Both the position numbers and the translations under genes were made by a program. The notes beneath the pieces are model-generated. The model saw only the letters and a program-made list of their open reading frames with translations. It ran no database searches and was not told where the DNA came from. From Lineolata rhizophorae (taxonomy: Eukaryota; Ascomycota; Dothideomycetes; Lineolatales; Lineolataceae), in the NCBI GenBank assembly GCA_010093515.1, contig MU001682.1, forward strand, positions 7,997 through 71,996: 64,000 bases of DNA. The letters run 5' to 3'. Positions 54,494 to 64,000 of this stretch are shown here, one piece after another. Numbering within the stretch: position 1 is the first letter of the stretch; every line of letters starts with the position of its first letter.

Positions 54494-57014
54494 CACTGCA
54501 AGGACTAGAGAAGTTCCAGGGGGTTAGGTTTACTGAATAACGAGCGCCCTGGCATAAATGGAGAATGGGTGGACATTTAACTCTAACGTCATGCCCTGGT
54601 ACTCGTAGGTCGTACTAAAATACACGTAAGGAGTCTGCCATCTTTTGGTGTCTAGTCCTCTACATACCTCTGGGATGACTGGGCATGGAATGAAAGCCCA
54701 CGTCCGTTGAAGGCGTAGGACTAGAACGGACGAGTTATGAATCCGAACACATCCATCCCTTAATGATTTTGCAGGCTACTCGCGGCAGGGCGCCTTCACC
54801 GGAAGGGGGCTGACCAGGGGGCAACTGTATTTTTAAAAGTGCTGGTGGAGTATTGCTATAACAGGTTTAAGATTCTACTCTTCGGCGGGTTTCAAACTCT
54901 GTGTTGACGGGTATAAAGCCATATTTAGCATAGTTTAGACTGCTGCACTGGCCAGTGGCTGATATTTCATGAAATATATATGTGTTTTTAGTTCTAGCTA
55001 GTGAGTTCGCAGCATGGTCAATTGACAAGTGATAGGTGTGAAGGTAACTGGTAAAATACGTATAGTAGTTGAATGATTTCCTCCACGGCGGCGCTCGCAC
55101 CCTGGCCTACCGGATGCATTGAAGTTTTTGATATGTCACAGTGCAAGGTGCAAGCGCGAGGGTATATCAAATTTATTTCTATCTACGTTCTAAGAAGCGG
55201 TCACTCCCGACCGTAACTAGAGGCTTTGGCGATCGAACTGTATTAGTACTCGAGCAAGCACATGCTTAGCCGTAAGGCCATGGAACCTAATTGTACACGA
55301 CGGAGGAAGGAAGTTTGAAACGAGATGTGCTAGGATCTGGCAAGCGAGACGGAGTCTGTGTACTGCCGCGGCGGTAACGATCAAACCAACTACAGTAGGT
55401 TGCGCAAATCTGGGTGCCACGTCGGTCGGTACCTAGGTAAATGCTGGGCCCATTTCCGATCGGTACCGTCGGGCGTTGCTCGGGCGCCGCCGGTCGTCAG
55501 TGGCGACAGGCGCCGGCGAGCCGGCCGTCGGCTTAGCTAATAGGCAACGGTCGGCGATCAGTTGAGGTCCCCTGGTCCCCTCGTTCCGTGGGCGGGATCG
55601 CCGCCGAACTCGGGTGGATCCCAGCCACGCCCGCGGACCGGGAGGCATGTGCCAGGGTACTACTACGTACGTGCCGTAGGTGTGTACGTGGGTACTACGT
55701 ACCGTAAATACATACTTAGCGACGGCAGGACGCTTGCGTGGACGTTACCGCCCGACAGCGCCGCCCACCGGTTCCACCGGTATGTACCACACCCTCCCCG
55801 CCGACCCTTACCGCGTCGGTCGCACCGTTCCAACTTCTTCCTACAAGCCCACGCGAAGCCGGTGCGCCGGCCCCTCGGCCAGCTGCAAGCGCCACTCGTC
55901 GCCTTCTCGTCACCCGTCCATCGCGGTTCTGCGCTGCTTGCTGTCGCTGCTGCGTATTGCATGCCTACCTAGGCTCGCTCCTACCTAGCTGTCGAGCTTG
56001 TCGTGGTGGCAGCTGCTGCCGTCGGCGCCGCGGCCGCCTCCGCGCCCCGCAGCCAACCAGCCAGCCAGCCAATCACCCGTCCAACTACCAGGTCGCCAGG
56101 CTCAGTGTCTCCCCCCAGGTACCCGAGCTGCTGCTCCCGCCCAGCGCTCGGAGCCGAACTCCGACGTGCCGCCGCACACCGCACGCACCGCCGCGCGCAG
56201 CGGGCTGTTTCCTTCCGCTTCTCATTCTTCATCGGCCCAAGCAAGAGCCCGTGCTAGATGCGCCCTCTCTGTCGCCGCCCCAGGCCTCCTTGGTTCGAGC
56301 CGTGCACCGAGAGCCGTCGCAAAGTCCTGCGCTCCAGGCCCGTTGCCTTCGAATGTTCGCCCGGCCGTGTCTCTACGTCATCGCCTAGGCTCGAGTCCTG
56401 AGCCGGTGCGGCGACGGGCGTTGAGGCGAATCATCTTCCTCACCCCACCTCGCTGTGGCCGCATGGATTGAAACGCAATCGGGGAATATATACACGGAGG
56501 ATTTCTTCTACTTTTCTTGCGCTCCGCGCCCTGCAACAATTGTCACTTAGACTTTGCTTTTTCCTTCCTCCTCTGTACCATCCTAAACCACCGCCGCCGG
56601 CTGGAGTACGCGGATACCGTCCTGCCGCCGTCCATCTTTCGCCTGCTTTTAATCGTTCTTTTTATTCCTCTTCTTCTTTTCTTATCTTTTATTTTTCCAG
56701 TTTGGGTGCTTTTCCTTGCTCGCACCGTTGATCCTGCATTTCTCGTGTTCCCTTCCACTCCCCTTCTCTATACCATCGACGTCCTCTAGGCGCCAGCCCT
56801 TCAGGTTCTCTGCACCCAGTTCTTTTTAAAATCTGCTCGCCCCTTTCGTTTAGTCGAAATTGTAACCTGTATCGGGCTCGTCCTTGCGGCGCACTCCGAT
56901 TTGGCCGCCCGCGTCCTGTTCCTAGAGCCTTTGCTCTCTGCTCGCGCAGCCGCAGACGTCCAGTTCTGCCGAATACCGTAGGACGTTGCCTGTCACCTCG
57001 CGCGCCGATCATTC
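54494..57014. other. Intergenic region and long 5' leader of the SAM-HMG gene
   Basis: About 2.5 kb. 54500-55150 is mixed composition with no gene; 55400-56460 is GC-rich with overlapping non-family frames; 56470-57010 is pyrimidine-rich (CTTTTC, CCTTCCTCC), as in fungal 5' UTRs. I saw no RNA gene. Confidence 0.5.
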
Positions 57015-58874
57015 ATGAGCGAATTGGAGGGAAGGTTGGCGCAGTTGGGTCTTTCCCAATACTTGGAAGCGTTTGTCTCGGAGGGCTTCGACACTTGGGA
57101 TACCGTTCTTGACATAACGGAGTCAGATCTGTATGTTAGCTCCGCCTCGCGCGGTTCTTGCGTTGAGCTAATGCGGAATGTTGTAGTACCTTTTTAGGGG
57201 TAAAGCTTGGGCACCGAAGAGTATGCTCTGTTCGTATCTGGGCCCATGTATTTCACGAACATGGGAAGCAGCGTTCGAACCAGTTATGCCATGTACTCGT
57301 ATATCTAACTGGTTAACAATATGACAGAAACTTCAACGGGCTATAGCTGAAGCCAGGGGCTACTCCAGCGATCAGATCCTGCCTGTGGCCACGCCAGCAC
57401 AGAGCATCGAAAGTAATATTCGTAGCGATGACTCTGGCGCTGAAGGAAAGCCCGCCAAACCCGCCGAGTCCGCTGCGCCTTCAAACACTGGACCGACTGG
57501 CAAACGCAAGTATAGACGCCACCCAAAGGTATGTGCCGCTTTCGGATTGCGAGTCGCAGCTTTGCCTGAGCTTGGGTCATTGACGTATATTTATATTAGC
57601 CCGACGAGAATGCACCCGAGAGACCGCCGTCCAGCTACGTGATATTCTCAAATAGTTAGTCACCTCACGTGTTATTGTGCGCTTGTGCTAACGATGTGTT
57701 GCAGTGGTCAGAGAGCAGCTTCGAGGGCAGGAGCTCTCATTTACGGAGATTGCAAAGATAGTAGGCGAACGCTGGCAGGTCTTACCTCCTGAGGAAAGGG
57801 AGGCATGTGACAAACAAGCTGCTACTGCAAAGGAGAGGTATTATGCCGAACTGGCTGAGTATAAAAAGACTCCCCAGTACGCCAAGTATCAAGAATATTT
57901 GGCCGATTTTAGGGCCAAGCATGGGCACACACAAGCTGGTGAGTTTTGTATTGCTGAAACGCCCGCTTTCCGCAACTTAACTTTTGTTCGCCTTAGAAGG
58001 AAAGCGGTCAAAACTAGAGACCGAAACAAGTACCGGTTCGACTAGAAGTAGCAGTTATGAGACAGCGGAGAGAGCTTCCCGGCGGCACATCGGTGGTGGG
58101 GCTGATAGTTTTGCCCAAAGCCGCAAGAGAGCTGGCTCGAGCCCACCTCCTGCCTCGTATTCTCATGCTACGACCCTTCCTTCGAAGTCCGCTTCACCAG
58201 CAAACTACCCGCTGCCGACAATAAATTCCCCAAGAGTTAGAGACCAGCATTCCCCCATGTCCGTTTCGCCGATCTCGACAACCATGTATAAGGAAGCTCC
58301 TCACGAGGTGCAGCATCAATTTGGGAGCAATCTCAGTGTGGAGTCTCGACTGTCGGGTACCGAACCCCAACCAAGCACGCAGTCTTCTCCACGTATGCAG
58401 GGTTCCGTTAGCCAACCCCAAAGACTTCCTCATTCGACTTCGCCTTCGGGATTTGGAGGTCCCTATCAAGGTAGGAGAGACATCAAGTCACGCCGTGCTA
58501 TGCGAGAGACAAGTCCTCCACCACCCCTTGTTCACGAAGATACCACTCTTTCTTCCGACAGTGCGACGCACAGCCAGGCACAACCGTACCAAGGATCCCT
58601 TCTTCCGATCATGGACTCGTCAAAAGCGCACTCGCGTTTACTTCCACATCCGGTACCAACTCCCGGTGCAACTCCGTCGCCGCTTGATCAACGGCAAGCA
58701 ATCGGGCTTCCGGTGCACCCAGCTGGCCCGTCAACGCAAGCACAACAACAACAGCAGCAACCGCATGATTTCCGCCATAGCACTTCCCCGCTCTCAGCTC
58801 TTCTTCGAGCTGGTGAGCTGGCTCGCGACGCCGAAAACCAGCCCACCGGCGAGAGCAGGCAAACTAATGGGTAG
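57015..58874 (+). CDS. SAM-domain plus HMG-box protein
   Basis: Six exons (57015-57130, 57187-57220, 57328-57528, 57600-57654, 57705-57938, 57997-58874) give 505 residues. The second exon is only 34 nt; with it the SAM domain reads ESDLTFLGVKLGHRRKLQRA, as expected. Residues 1-60 are SAM (LAQLGLSQYLEAFVSEGFDT); 61-115 a linker ending KRKYRRHPK; about 116-190 an HMG box (PDENAPERPPSSYVIFSN, then VREQLRGQELSFTEIAKIVG, ERWQVLPPEEREACDKQA). The C-terminal 300 residues are disordered, rich in Ser, Pro and Gln with a short Q tract. SAM-HMG proteins are known from filamentous fungi as putative chromatin or mating/development factors. DNA binding is likely; the target is unknown. Confidence 0.92.
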
Positions 58875-59859
58875 CGGTTGTGAAATGGGTACTGGCAGAA
58901 TCAACCAGGTAGATCGTAAGATCACACACTGCGTTTCACCAACTCAGCAACGATTGTTTTATTCTTTCTTCTAAAACTTCAAGCAATGCAGGGCCTGTCC
59001 TCTGGTTAAATTTACGCCCGGACACCGAGTCTGGCCGTATCGTTTAGGAACGAACTTCGAGTCGCCCGCCGTTAACGAAGTACCTAGCGGCGAAGATGTC
59101 ACCTATCATCGTTGCTGGCCCTTATGCTGTTGGGATTTTCGGTAGATAACCTGCTGACCAGATACTAAATGATGTATTGCTATCACTCACTTGACTCGCT
59201 ATTGTGATAACGTGCGCGGTTAGCGCCCTTGGGATCCGCCTGACGCTTGGAAGCCGATAGTCGTGGAACACGCTCAATAGCATGCAGACAAAGATTGTAA
59301 TGCGCAATCGAGTCGTGATAGGAATGTCAGCGTTTCTCGCGATGACGTGATTTTTTGCCGGTCGAAGGCCAAGGCAAAGGTGCTTGTCGCGAGACAATTC
59401 TCCGCACCCACACGTGCCACGCAACATCACACTGTGGCTGGCGGGGTAGAGATATTAGGTCCAGCTGCGCAGTGCAGGACCAGGTATGACTAGTCGAAGA
59501 CCTACGCAGGCCCCTGTATGTACACATAGTAGGGAGCCTCGTTCGATGACGGGGATGCGTACCTACGTGTGCCTAGGCCTACCTTTAGTGGCTTGGCAAT
59601 TGTTGCGGCCGTGCGCGGGCATCGAGCAACCTATCTATGAGTTAGGTATTTCCAGGGGGGGAGGGGGGGTTCTTCTCAACGACGGGTCGCCGTCGGGCCC
59701 ATTCTCGCGGCTTCGGAGAGAGCTCCGCCATCCTCAGCAACTGTGCCTTGTCGGGCGCATGTCCTAATCGCTGGCATCGCACCCCCTCCCTTTACGCCTC
59801 CGAACAACTCTGATCGGGTTTCTAGAACTTGGGGCCTGGCTCGGGTTCTCACATCAACC
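58875..59859. other. Intergenic region
   Basis: About 985 bp containing the SAM-HMG 3' end and the DUF3074 promoter. A G-rich tract lies at 59655-59668. No gene seen. Confidence 0.5.
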
Positions 59860-60879
59860 ATGGATGACGCCGGTGCCTGCACGACGTCTATTGTGCGCCT
59901 GCGGCCATGCACTCTCCTGCAGCTCCCTGCCCATCCCGCCTTCGCCTCGTCCGAGGGCCCGCCCCCATCTACCCACCCATCTCTGTCATGTTTTCTGTCC
60001 GCGCTGCTGTTGGAAGCCACGGCGCGAGCGGATTCAATCGCAACGGATTTTAAGCTTCGAGGCTCGAAGCCATCACCGCCAGCAGAAGCTTTGGTGGAGT
60101 CTCTATGTGGAGTGGTTCGGCCACGGGGCGAGAGAGGGGCTGCGCGCCATGGCGAGACGTGGTTTGCGAGGCGGAGCGTCCACGAAGACGCGAGGAGGGT
60201 TGGAACGGCAGATTGGGAAGAATTCGACGACGGGATCAGGGTCGACCACGCGCGGAAAGAAGGAGAATATACGCCGGACGTGCTTGACGCGCGGCGGGTC
60301 CTCGATTGGGCAGACGAGCTGGCAAAAGCGGAAGTGCAAGTGGAGGGCTGCGAAGGCGCCGTGGAACTTTCGGGTGAGTGACCCTGACATTAGAACGTCT
60401 GAAGGAAACGGTGCGGTGTGCTCTAACATGCTCCTTGTCTCGGCGCAGTCCACGAAATGTGTCACTCGATCCCGACGCCGCTTTGCAACAGAACCTTCAC
60501 CGTTCTAGTCGCGTCGTTCGCCGTCTCGCCCGCCGTGTCCCTGGTTGCCCAAATACCGGTCGATCTCAGCACTTTCCCGGCTGCGTTCAGGCAGGAGCAC
60601 GTCATGTACGCCAACGGCCGGCACCGACAGGCAGGCGCATCGGGCGCCGGCCGGGGGCAGATGGTCGTGGGCGAGTATGTCAGCGTGGAACGCATCACGA
60701 GGGTGGAGCAGGACGGCAAGAAGCACGTGCGGTGGGAGATGGCAACGGCGAGCGACGCGAAGGGATGGCTGCCGGCGGGCATGCAGAAGCTGGGCATCCC
60801 GGGTGCGATCCGGAAGGACGTGGGGCTGTTTCTGCGCTGGACCGCGGACAGGCGGGGTTGCTGCACGGAGCGTAGGTAG
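59860..60879 (+). CDS. DUF3074 (START-like lipid-binding fold) protein
   Basis: Two exons (59860-60373, 60449-60879) give 314 residues. The 75-nt GTGAGT...GCAG intron joins VELSG to VHEMCHSIPTPL. The DUF3074 core is in the second half: FTVLVASFAVSPAVSLVAQI, VDLSTFPAAFR, VMYANGRH, GEYVSVERI, then VRWEMATASDAKGWLPAGMQ and KLGIPGAIRKDVGLFLRW. DUF3074 belongs to the START/Bet v 1-like fold, so binding of a hydrophobic ligand is plausible, but no member's role is known to me. The gene ends soon after the domain with a short basic Cys-containing tail. The protein has no signal peptide and is probably cytosolic. Confidence 0.88.
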
Positions 60880-61355
60880 GGGCTGCTGCTCGAGCCCTTG
60901 TGTAGACGGAGAACACGGCATGCATTGGCTGGCGCATGCTCCAGGCGAGCACCCGGCGTGGCATATATACCTGCTATGTATGTGTACGTGCCTCGGACGT
61001 GTGGTGCTTGGCGCAGTCCGGCGATCGGACGAGGCGAGATGCACGACCACGGGGACGGGCGCGTCGGCCGACCCAGACCCGCGGGCGGTCGCGGGGCGGG
61101 CTTGGCGCCACTCGCGGTCGAGGTCGAGGTCGCGCCTCCCGCCGGCGCGCGAGCTTGCCCGGCCGGGTAAGACTGGGCGCGACGCTGCCGTTCTCAGCCT
61201 CATCAGGTCGGGTGCGTGCCGCCGTCGCTCAGCCGCCTGCCCAGCCCCAGAAGCCGCGCTCTCCTTTTCGGCGATTGCTCCCTCACTTTCCATCTCCACC
61301 CTCGCCCGCGCGGCTTGCTCCTCGCGCGCCCTCCGTCGCGAGCGTCCTCGCCATC
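60880..61355. other. Intergenic region upstream of the Q/P-rich gene
   Basis: 476 bp, GC-rich. ACGTGC-type and CGGACG-type motifs occur but nothing I can assign. Most of it must be promoter and 5' UTR. Confidence 0.5.
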
Positions 61356-64000
61356 ATGCAGCAGCCGTACGTCGCCCAGGCCCAGGGTCAAGGCCAGCCC
61401 TACGGCGGGCCTGCCAGCTATGCCGGCCAGCAAACCGCTTACCCCGGCGCTCCCACCGCATTCGCGCCCGGCGCAGCGAGTCCTTTGCAGCAGTCCCACC
61501 AACAACCAAGCGTTGCCGCCTACAACCCGAGCGCCTATGGACCCATGCCTGGGAGCCAGTCTCAATACCAGAAGTTGCAGCACCAGCAGTACCAAGAGCA
61601 CCAGCAGCACCAGCCATACCAGCAGCACCAGCTGTACCAGCAACAGCCGTATCAGGAACAGCAACCGCAGCAACAGCAAGCGCCTCCGCCTGTACCCCCA
61701 CGGATACCAACCGCGTCGCCGCAGGCGTCCGCCCAGTCAGTGCCACAACAAATTCAACCGCCCGACCAGCCAGCGCCGCCGGGGCAGCAGCCCCAAACTT
61801 CGCAGGCGCCTGTTGCTTCCTCGCTGCCCCCAGAATACCAGCAGCAAGTTCGGCATAATCAGCAAGGCTGGCCGCAACACCCACCCTATTCGAACCAGGC
61901 ACCTTCACATCATTACGATCCAAACGCACAAAGTCACCAGAACCATGTGCAGCAAGGGGGAACGGTCCATTATGATAATTCTGCCCCTCCTCCGTCTTCG
62001 CAGACCCCTGGTGGTTTTTACTTTCCGCCATCAAAGCCACCCGCAGTGCCGCCGAAGGCGCCCGTTAATTACGGAGCCCAGGGCTCAGCGGATGCTCCTG
62101 GTAGAGTTGGTGCGTCACAGAGCCCGGCTGCCAGTGTCGACGCCTTCAGCCCTAACGAGCAACAACCTGCCTACGTCCCTCCGTCTCTCTCTGGCCAAGG
62201 GATAGCATCGTACATGCCGTCTAATACCAATCCACTTCCGGGAGTTTATGTACCTCCGCCCCCAGACAGCGTGCCTGCTTGGTCACAGGCTCAACACCAG
62301 CCTATGCAAGGAAGCAAATTCAAATATACTCGCCCGATTGTCTACCTGAATCACTCAACTCAAGGGCAGGTTCATGGACATCCTACACAGCAACCCGGCC
62401 AGGGAGCGCCCGGCCAATACCAACAACAGTCCCAACAGTCCCAACAAGCACAGCAACCGCAGCAAGTGCAGCAACCGTCACACTACGACCAGCCCGTTCA
62501 ACACCCAGCTCCGCCACAGCAGTCTTTCACGCAATCAGCGCAGGTGCAACCCGAACAGTTTGCAACGCACCAGTCCCGACTGCCTCAAGCTCATCAGCCG
62601 TTGCAGTTCCCCCAGCAGTCTGACATGGCAGCTCAGCAAGCCGGACATTGTGACAACTGGAGCCAAGGATATCACAGGCAATCCACATACGGAGCGCAGC
62701 AAACGCAACACCCCCAGGAACAAGAAGAATGGGGCACTCAGCCGCAAAATAACGTTTCTTCAAACTTATCGCAGGGGCAGCAGCAGCCGTCTTCCATGGC
62801 TCATACCAATCAAGAGCATTCTAGCGACCAACAGCAGAGCGTGCAGGTCCCCCCGTCGAATCTACATAGTCCACGATCGGAGACACGGCACTCGTACAAT
62901 GCCTTACCTGGGCACATGCAAGGGTATAGTCAACCTCAATCATTTGAAGAGAACCCAGTTTCGCCAATTCAACATAGACCGAGCGTTTCCCCCAAGCAGA
63001 GCTCTGGGGCGTCCCCAGTGCATCGAAAGCAATCACCGGCGTCCCGAAATGGGGGAAATATTCCGCCCTCAATATCTGCGGTGCAGGATTTGAATCCCAG
63101 CTCTCTAGCTCGCTCTAATACCCTCACCAGTGCATCCGCGCTTGGTTTTGGAGGCCCGTCGGATTGGGAACACTTCGGCACTTCCACCGAAGAAGTTGAT
63201 GATACAGACAAGTATGGCTCGCAAAATAAGAATGATGGTGCACCGTCTTCGCCACAGCAACTGGATAGTACCGAACTCGTCTCGAAGAGTTCTCCAGATA
63301 GCTCAAAGATTAGGACTGAATCCGTCGCTATCAGCGAGCCTTCAGAATGGCCTACACCACCGGCGCAGGCGTCCCTCCAAATGCACGGTACAGTGTCTCA
63401 ATCTGGCCAAGGTTGGAACAGGAATCCCAGATGGGATACCTTTGCCCCCACCCCTCCGCTTGGCTGTGCCTCCGTGCACAATTTAACCGACAGCATCGTC
63501 TCGGAGGACGGTGTGAGTGACAAACGTTCTCAAACTCCCCAACGTATCCAAGACGTGACCACGCAGGACGTAGCTCAGAGTTCTCAGCGAGGAAACACTA
63601 GCTCCTCTTTCGTCGTCGATGAAAGCACTATTGCTCAGAGGGCCCAGACATCCACCGAGCCGCCTGAGCATAGTCTTCAAAGCGTCCGTCATTGGACGCC
63701 ACCGCCGACATCAAACACGACCATCATCGATGATGGCGTCGTGTCTACTCAAATTCCGGCTCAACAGTCGCAATCACGTCCGATCAGTCCGTCTTCGATA
63801 TCCAACGTGGTCTTTACGGTGGATGATGGGGTTGTTCCCCAGCGGAGTAATTCGCCGGCTGCACAAAAAGAACAACAACTATCTCGCCCTACGTCAACAG
63901 TCTCAGCCCAAAACGCTCCAACCGATGCATCTGAGTCGCACGTTTCTGGAGGCATGCAAGCAGACAATGGCGGTCATGTTGCTCCCCGCGTGTTAAGGTC
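61356..64000 (+). CDS. Gln/Pro-rich protein of unknown function (partial, runs off the right edge)
   Basis: One frame stays open from ATG 61356 to the end of the window, at least 881 codons. Residues 1-180 are Gln-, Pro- and Tyr-rich (QHQQYQEHQQHQPYQQHQ), then long Ser/Pro/Gln-rich low complexity. Short islands may be conserved: QGSKFKYTRPIVYLN near 325, LGFGGPSDWEHFG near 605, WNRNPRWDTFAPTPP near 690, and two versions of an xIxDDGVV motif after 780. No globular domain recognised so far; one may follow outside the window. The Q/Y composition resembles prion-like, phase-separating proteins (inference). The frame has no in-window stop, so tools that need one can miss it. Confidence 0.8.
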   Translation, partial: MQQPYVAQAQGQGQPYGGPASYAGQQTAYPGAPTAFAPGAASPLQQSHQQPSVAAYNPSAYGPMPGSQSQYQKLQHQQYQEHQQHQPYQQHQLYQQQPYQEQQPQQQQAPPPVPPRIPTASPQASAQSVPQQIQPPDQPAPPGQQPQTSQAPVASSLPPEYQQQVRHNQQGWPQHPPYSNQAPSHHYDPNAQSHQNHVQQGGTVHYDNSAPPPSSQTPGGFYFPPSKPPAVPPKAPVNYGAQGSADAPGRVGASQSPAASVDAFSPNEQQPAYVPPSLSGQGIASYMPSNTNPLPGVYVPPPPDSVPAWSQAQHQPMQGSKFKYTRPIVYLNHSTQGQVHGHPTQQPGQGAPGQYQQQSQQSQQAQQPQQVQQPSHYDQPVQHPAPPQQSFTQSAQVQPEQFATHQSRLPQAHQPLQFPQQSDMAAQQAGHCDNWSQGYHRQSTYGAQQTQHPQEQEEWGTQPQNNVSSNLSQGQQQPSSMAHTNQEHSSDQQQSVQVPPSNLHSPRSETRHSYNALPGHMQGYSQPQSFEENPVSPIQHRPSVSPKQSSGASPVHRKQSPASRNGGNIPPSISAVQDLNPSSLARSNTLTSASALGFGGPSDWEHFGTSTEEVDDTDKYGSQNKNDGAPSSPQQLDSTELVSKSSPDSSKIRTESVAISEPSEWPTPPAQASLQMHGTVSQSGQGWNRNPRWDTFAPTPPLGCASVHNLTDSIVSEDGVSDKRSQTPQRIQDVTTQDVAQSSQRGNTSSSFVVDESTIAQRAQTSTEPPEHSLQSVRHWTPPPTSNTTIIDDGVVSTQIPAQQSQSRPISPSSISNVVFTVDDGVVPQRSNSPAAQKEQQLSRPTSTVSAQNAPTDASESHVSGGMQADNGGHVAPRVLR

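Noticed and set aside
57221-57327. Possible tRNA on the minus strand inside SAM-HMG intron 2 (TGGCATAACTGG and GGTTCGAAC both present)
   Set aside because: The A-box-like and B-box-like words touch each other, so there is no room for a tRNA between them, and no acceptor stem is seen.
60505-62205. Long frames on both strands (up to 437 codons) over the DUF3074 and Q/P-rich genes
   Set aside because: They overlap well-supported genes in other frames and have Arg/Ala/Ser-rich shadow composition; the real plus-strand frame at 61356 explains the region.

Overview
The window is nuclear DNA of a filamentous ascomycete (Pezizomycotina). Genes carry several short introns (48-107 nt, one of 432 nt) with GTATGT/GTAAGT-type donors, CTAAC/CTAAT branch sites and CAG/TAG acceptors. 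The gene set is typical of the group: Zn2Cys6 regulator, alpha-type peptide pheromone precursor, DUF3074 protein, SAM-HMG protein. Sordariomycetes or a neighbouring class is likely; I cannot fix the genus. All gene models were made by eye from reading frames, splice signals and remembered protein families.

Layout. 0-9 kb: four-helix membrane protein (+), gap of about 3.4 kb, AAA ATPase (+), ILM1-like protein (-) head-to-head with a membrane dipeptidase (+). 10-25 kb: a dense housekeeping block with CDC6 (+), MSH3 (+), mitochondrial methionyl-tRNA synthetase (-), the pheromone precursor (+), and the U1 snRNP protein PRP39 (-). CDC6 and MSH3 both have ACGCG (MluI-box/MBF-like) motifs upstream. 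25-40 kb: a conserved unknown protein (-), a Zn2Cys6 regulator (-), a GC-rich gene-free stretch of about 4.3 kb, a SAM-PH protein (+) and a DGAT2 acyltransferase (-).

40-52.4 kb is an accessory block unlike its surroundings. It is AT-richer, full of homopolymers, inverted repeats and diverged repeat copies. It holds an aminoglycoside-phosphotransferase-like pseudogene beside a fold-back element, a PD-(D/E)XK nuclease-like gene head-to-head with a kinase-like relic, a conserved gene of unknown function and a Zn2Cys6 fragment.

52.4-64 kb returns to housekeeping: EMC2 (-) head-to-head with LSM5 (+), a SAM-HMG protein (+), a DUF3074 protein (+), and a Gln/Pro-rich reading frame that runs off the right edge.

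Functional links: CDC6 and MSH3 (replication and mismatch repair, possibly co-regulated at G1/S), PRP39 and LSM5 (splicing), EMC2 and DGAT2 (ER membrane and lipid), ILM1 and the mitochondrial methionyl-tRNA synthetase (mitochondrial maintenance). Most of these look like chance neighbours. The most notable items are the pheromone precursor with five near-identical peptides, LSM5 with two stop-free 57-nt introns (one GC-AG), and the accessory block with the nuclease/kinase pair.
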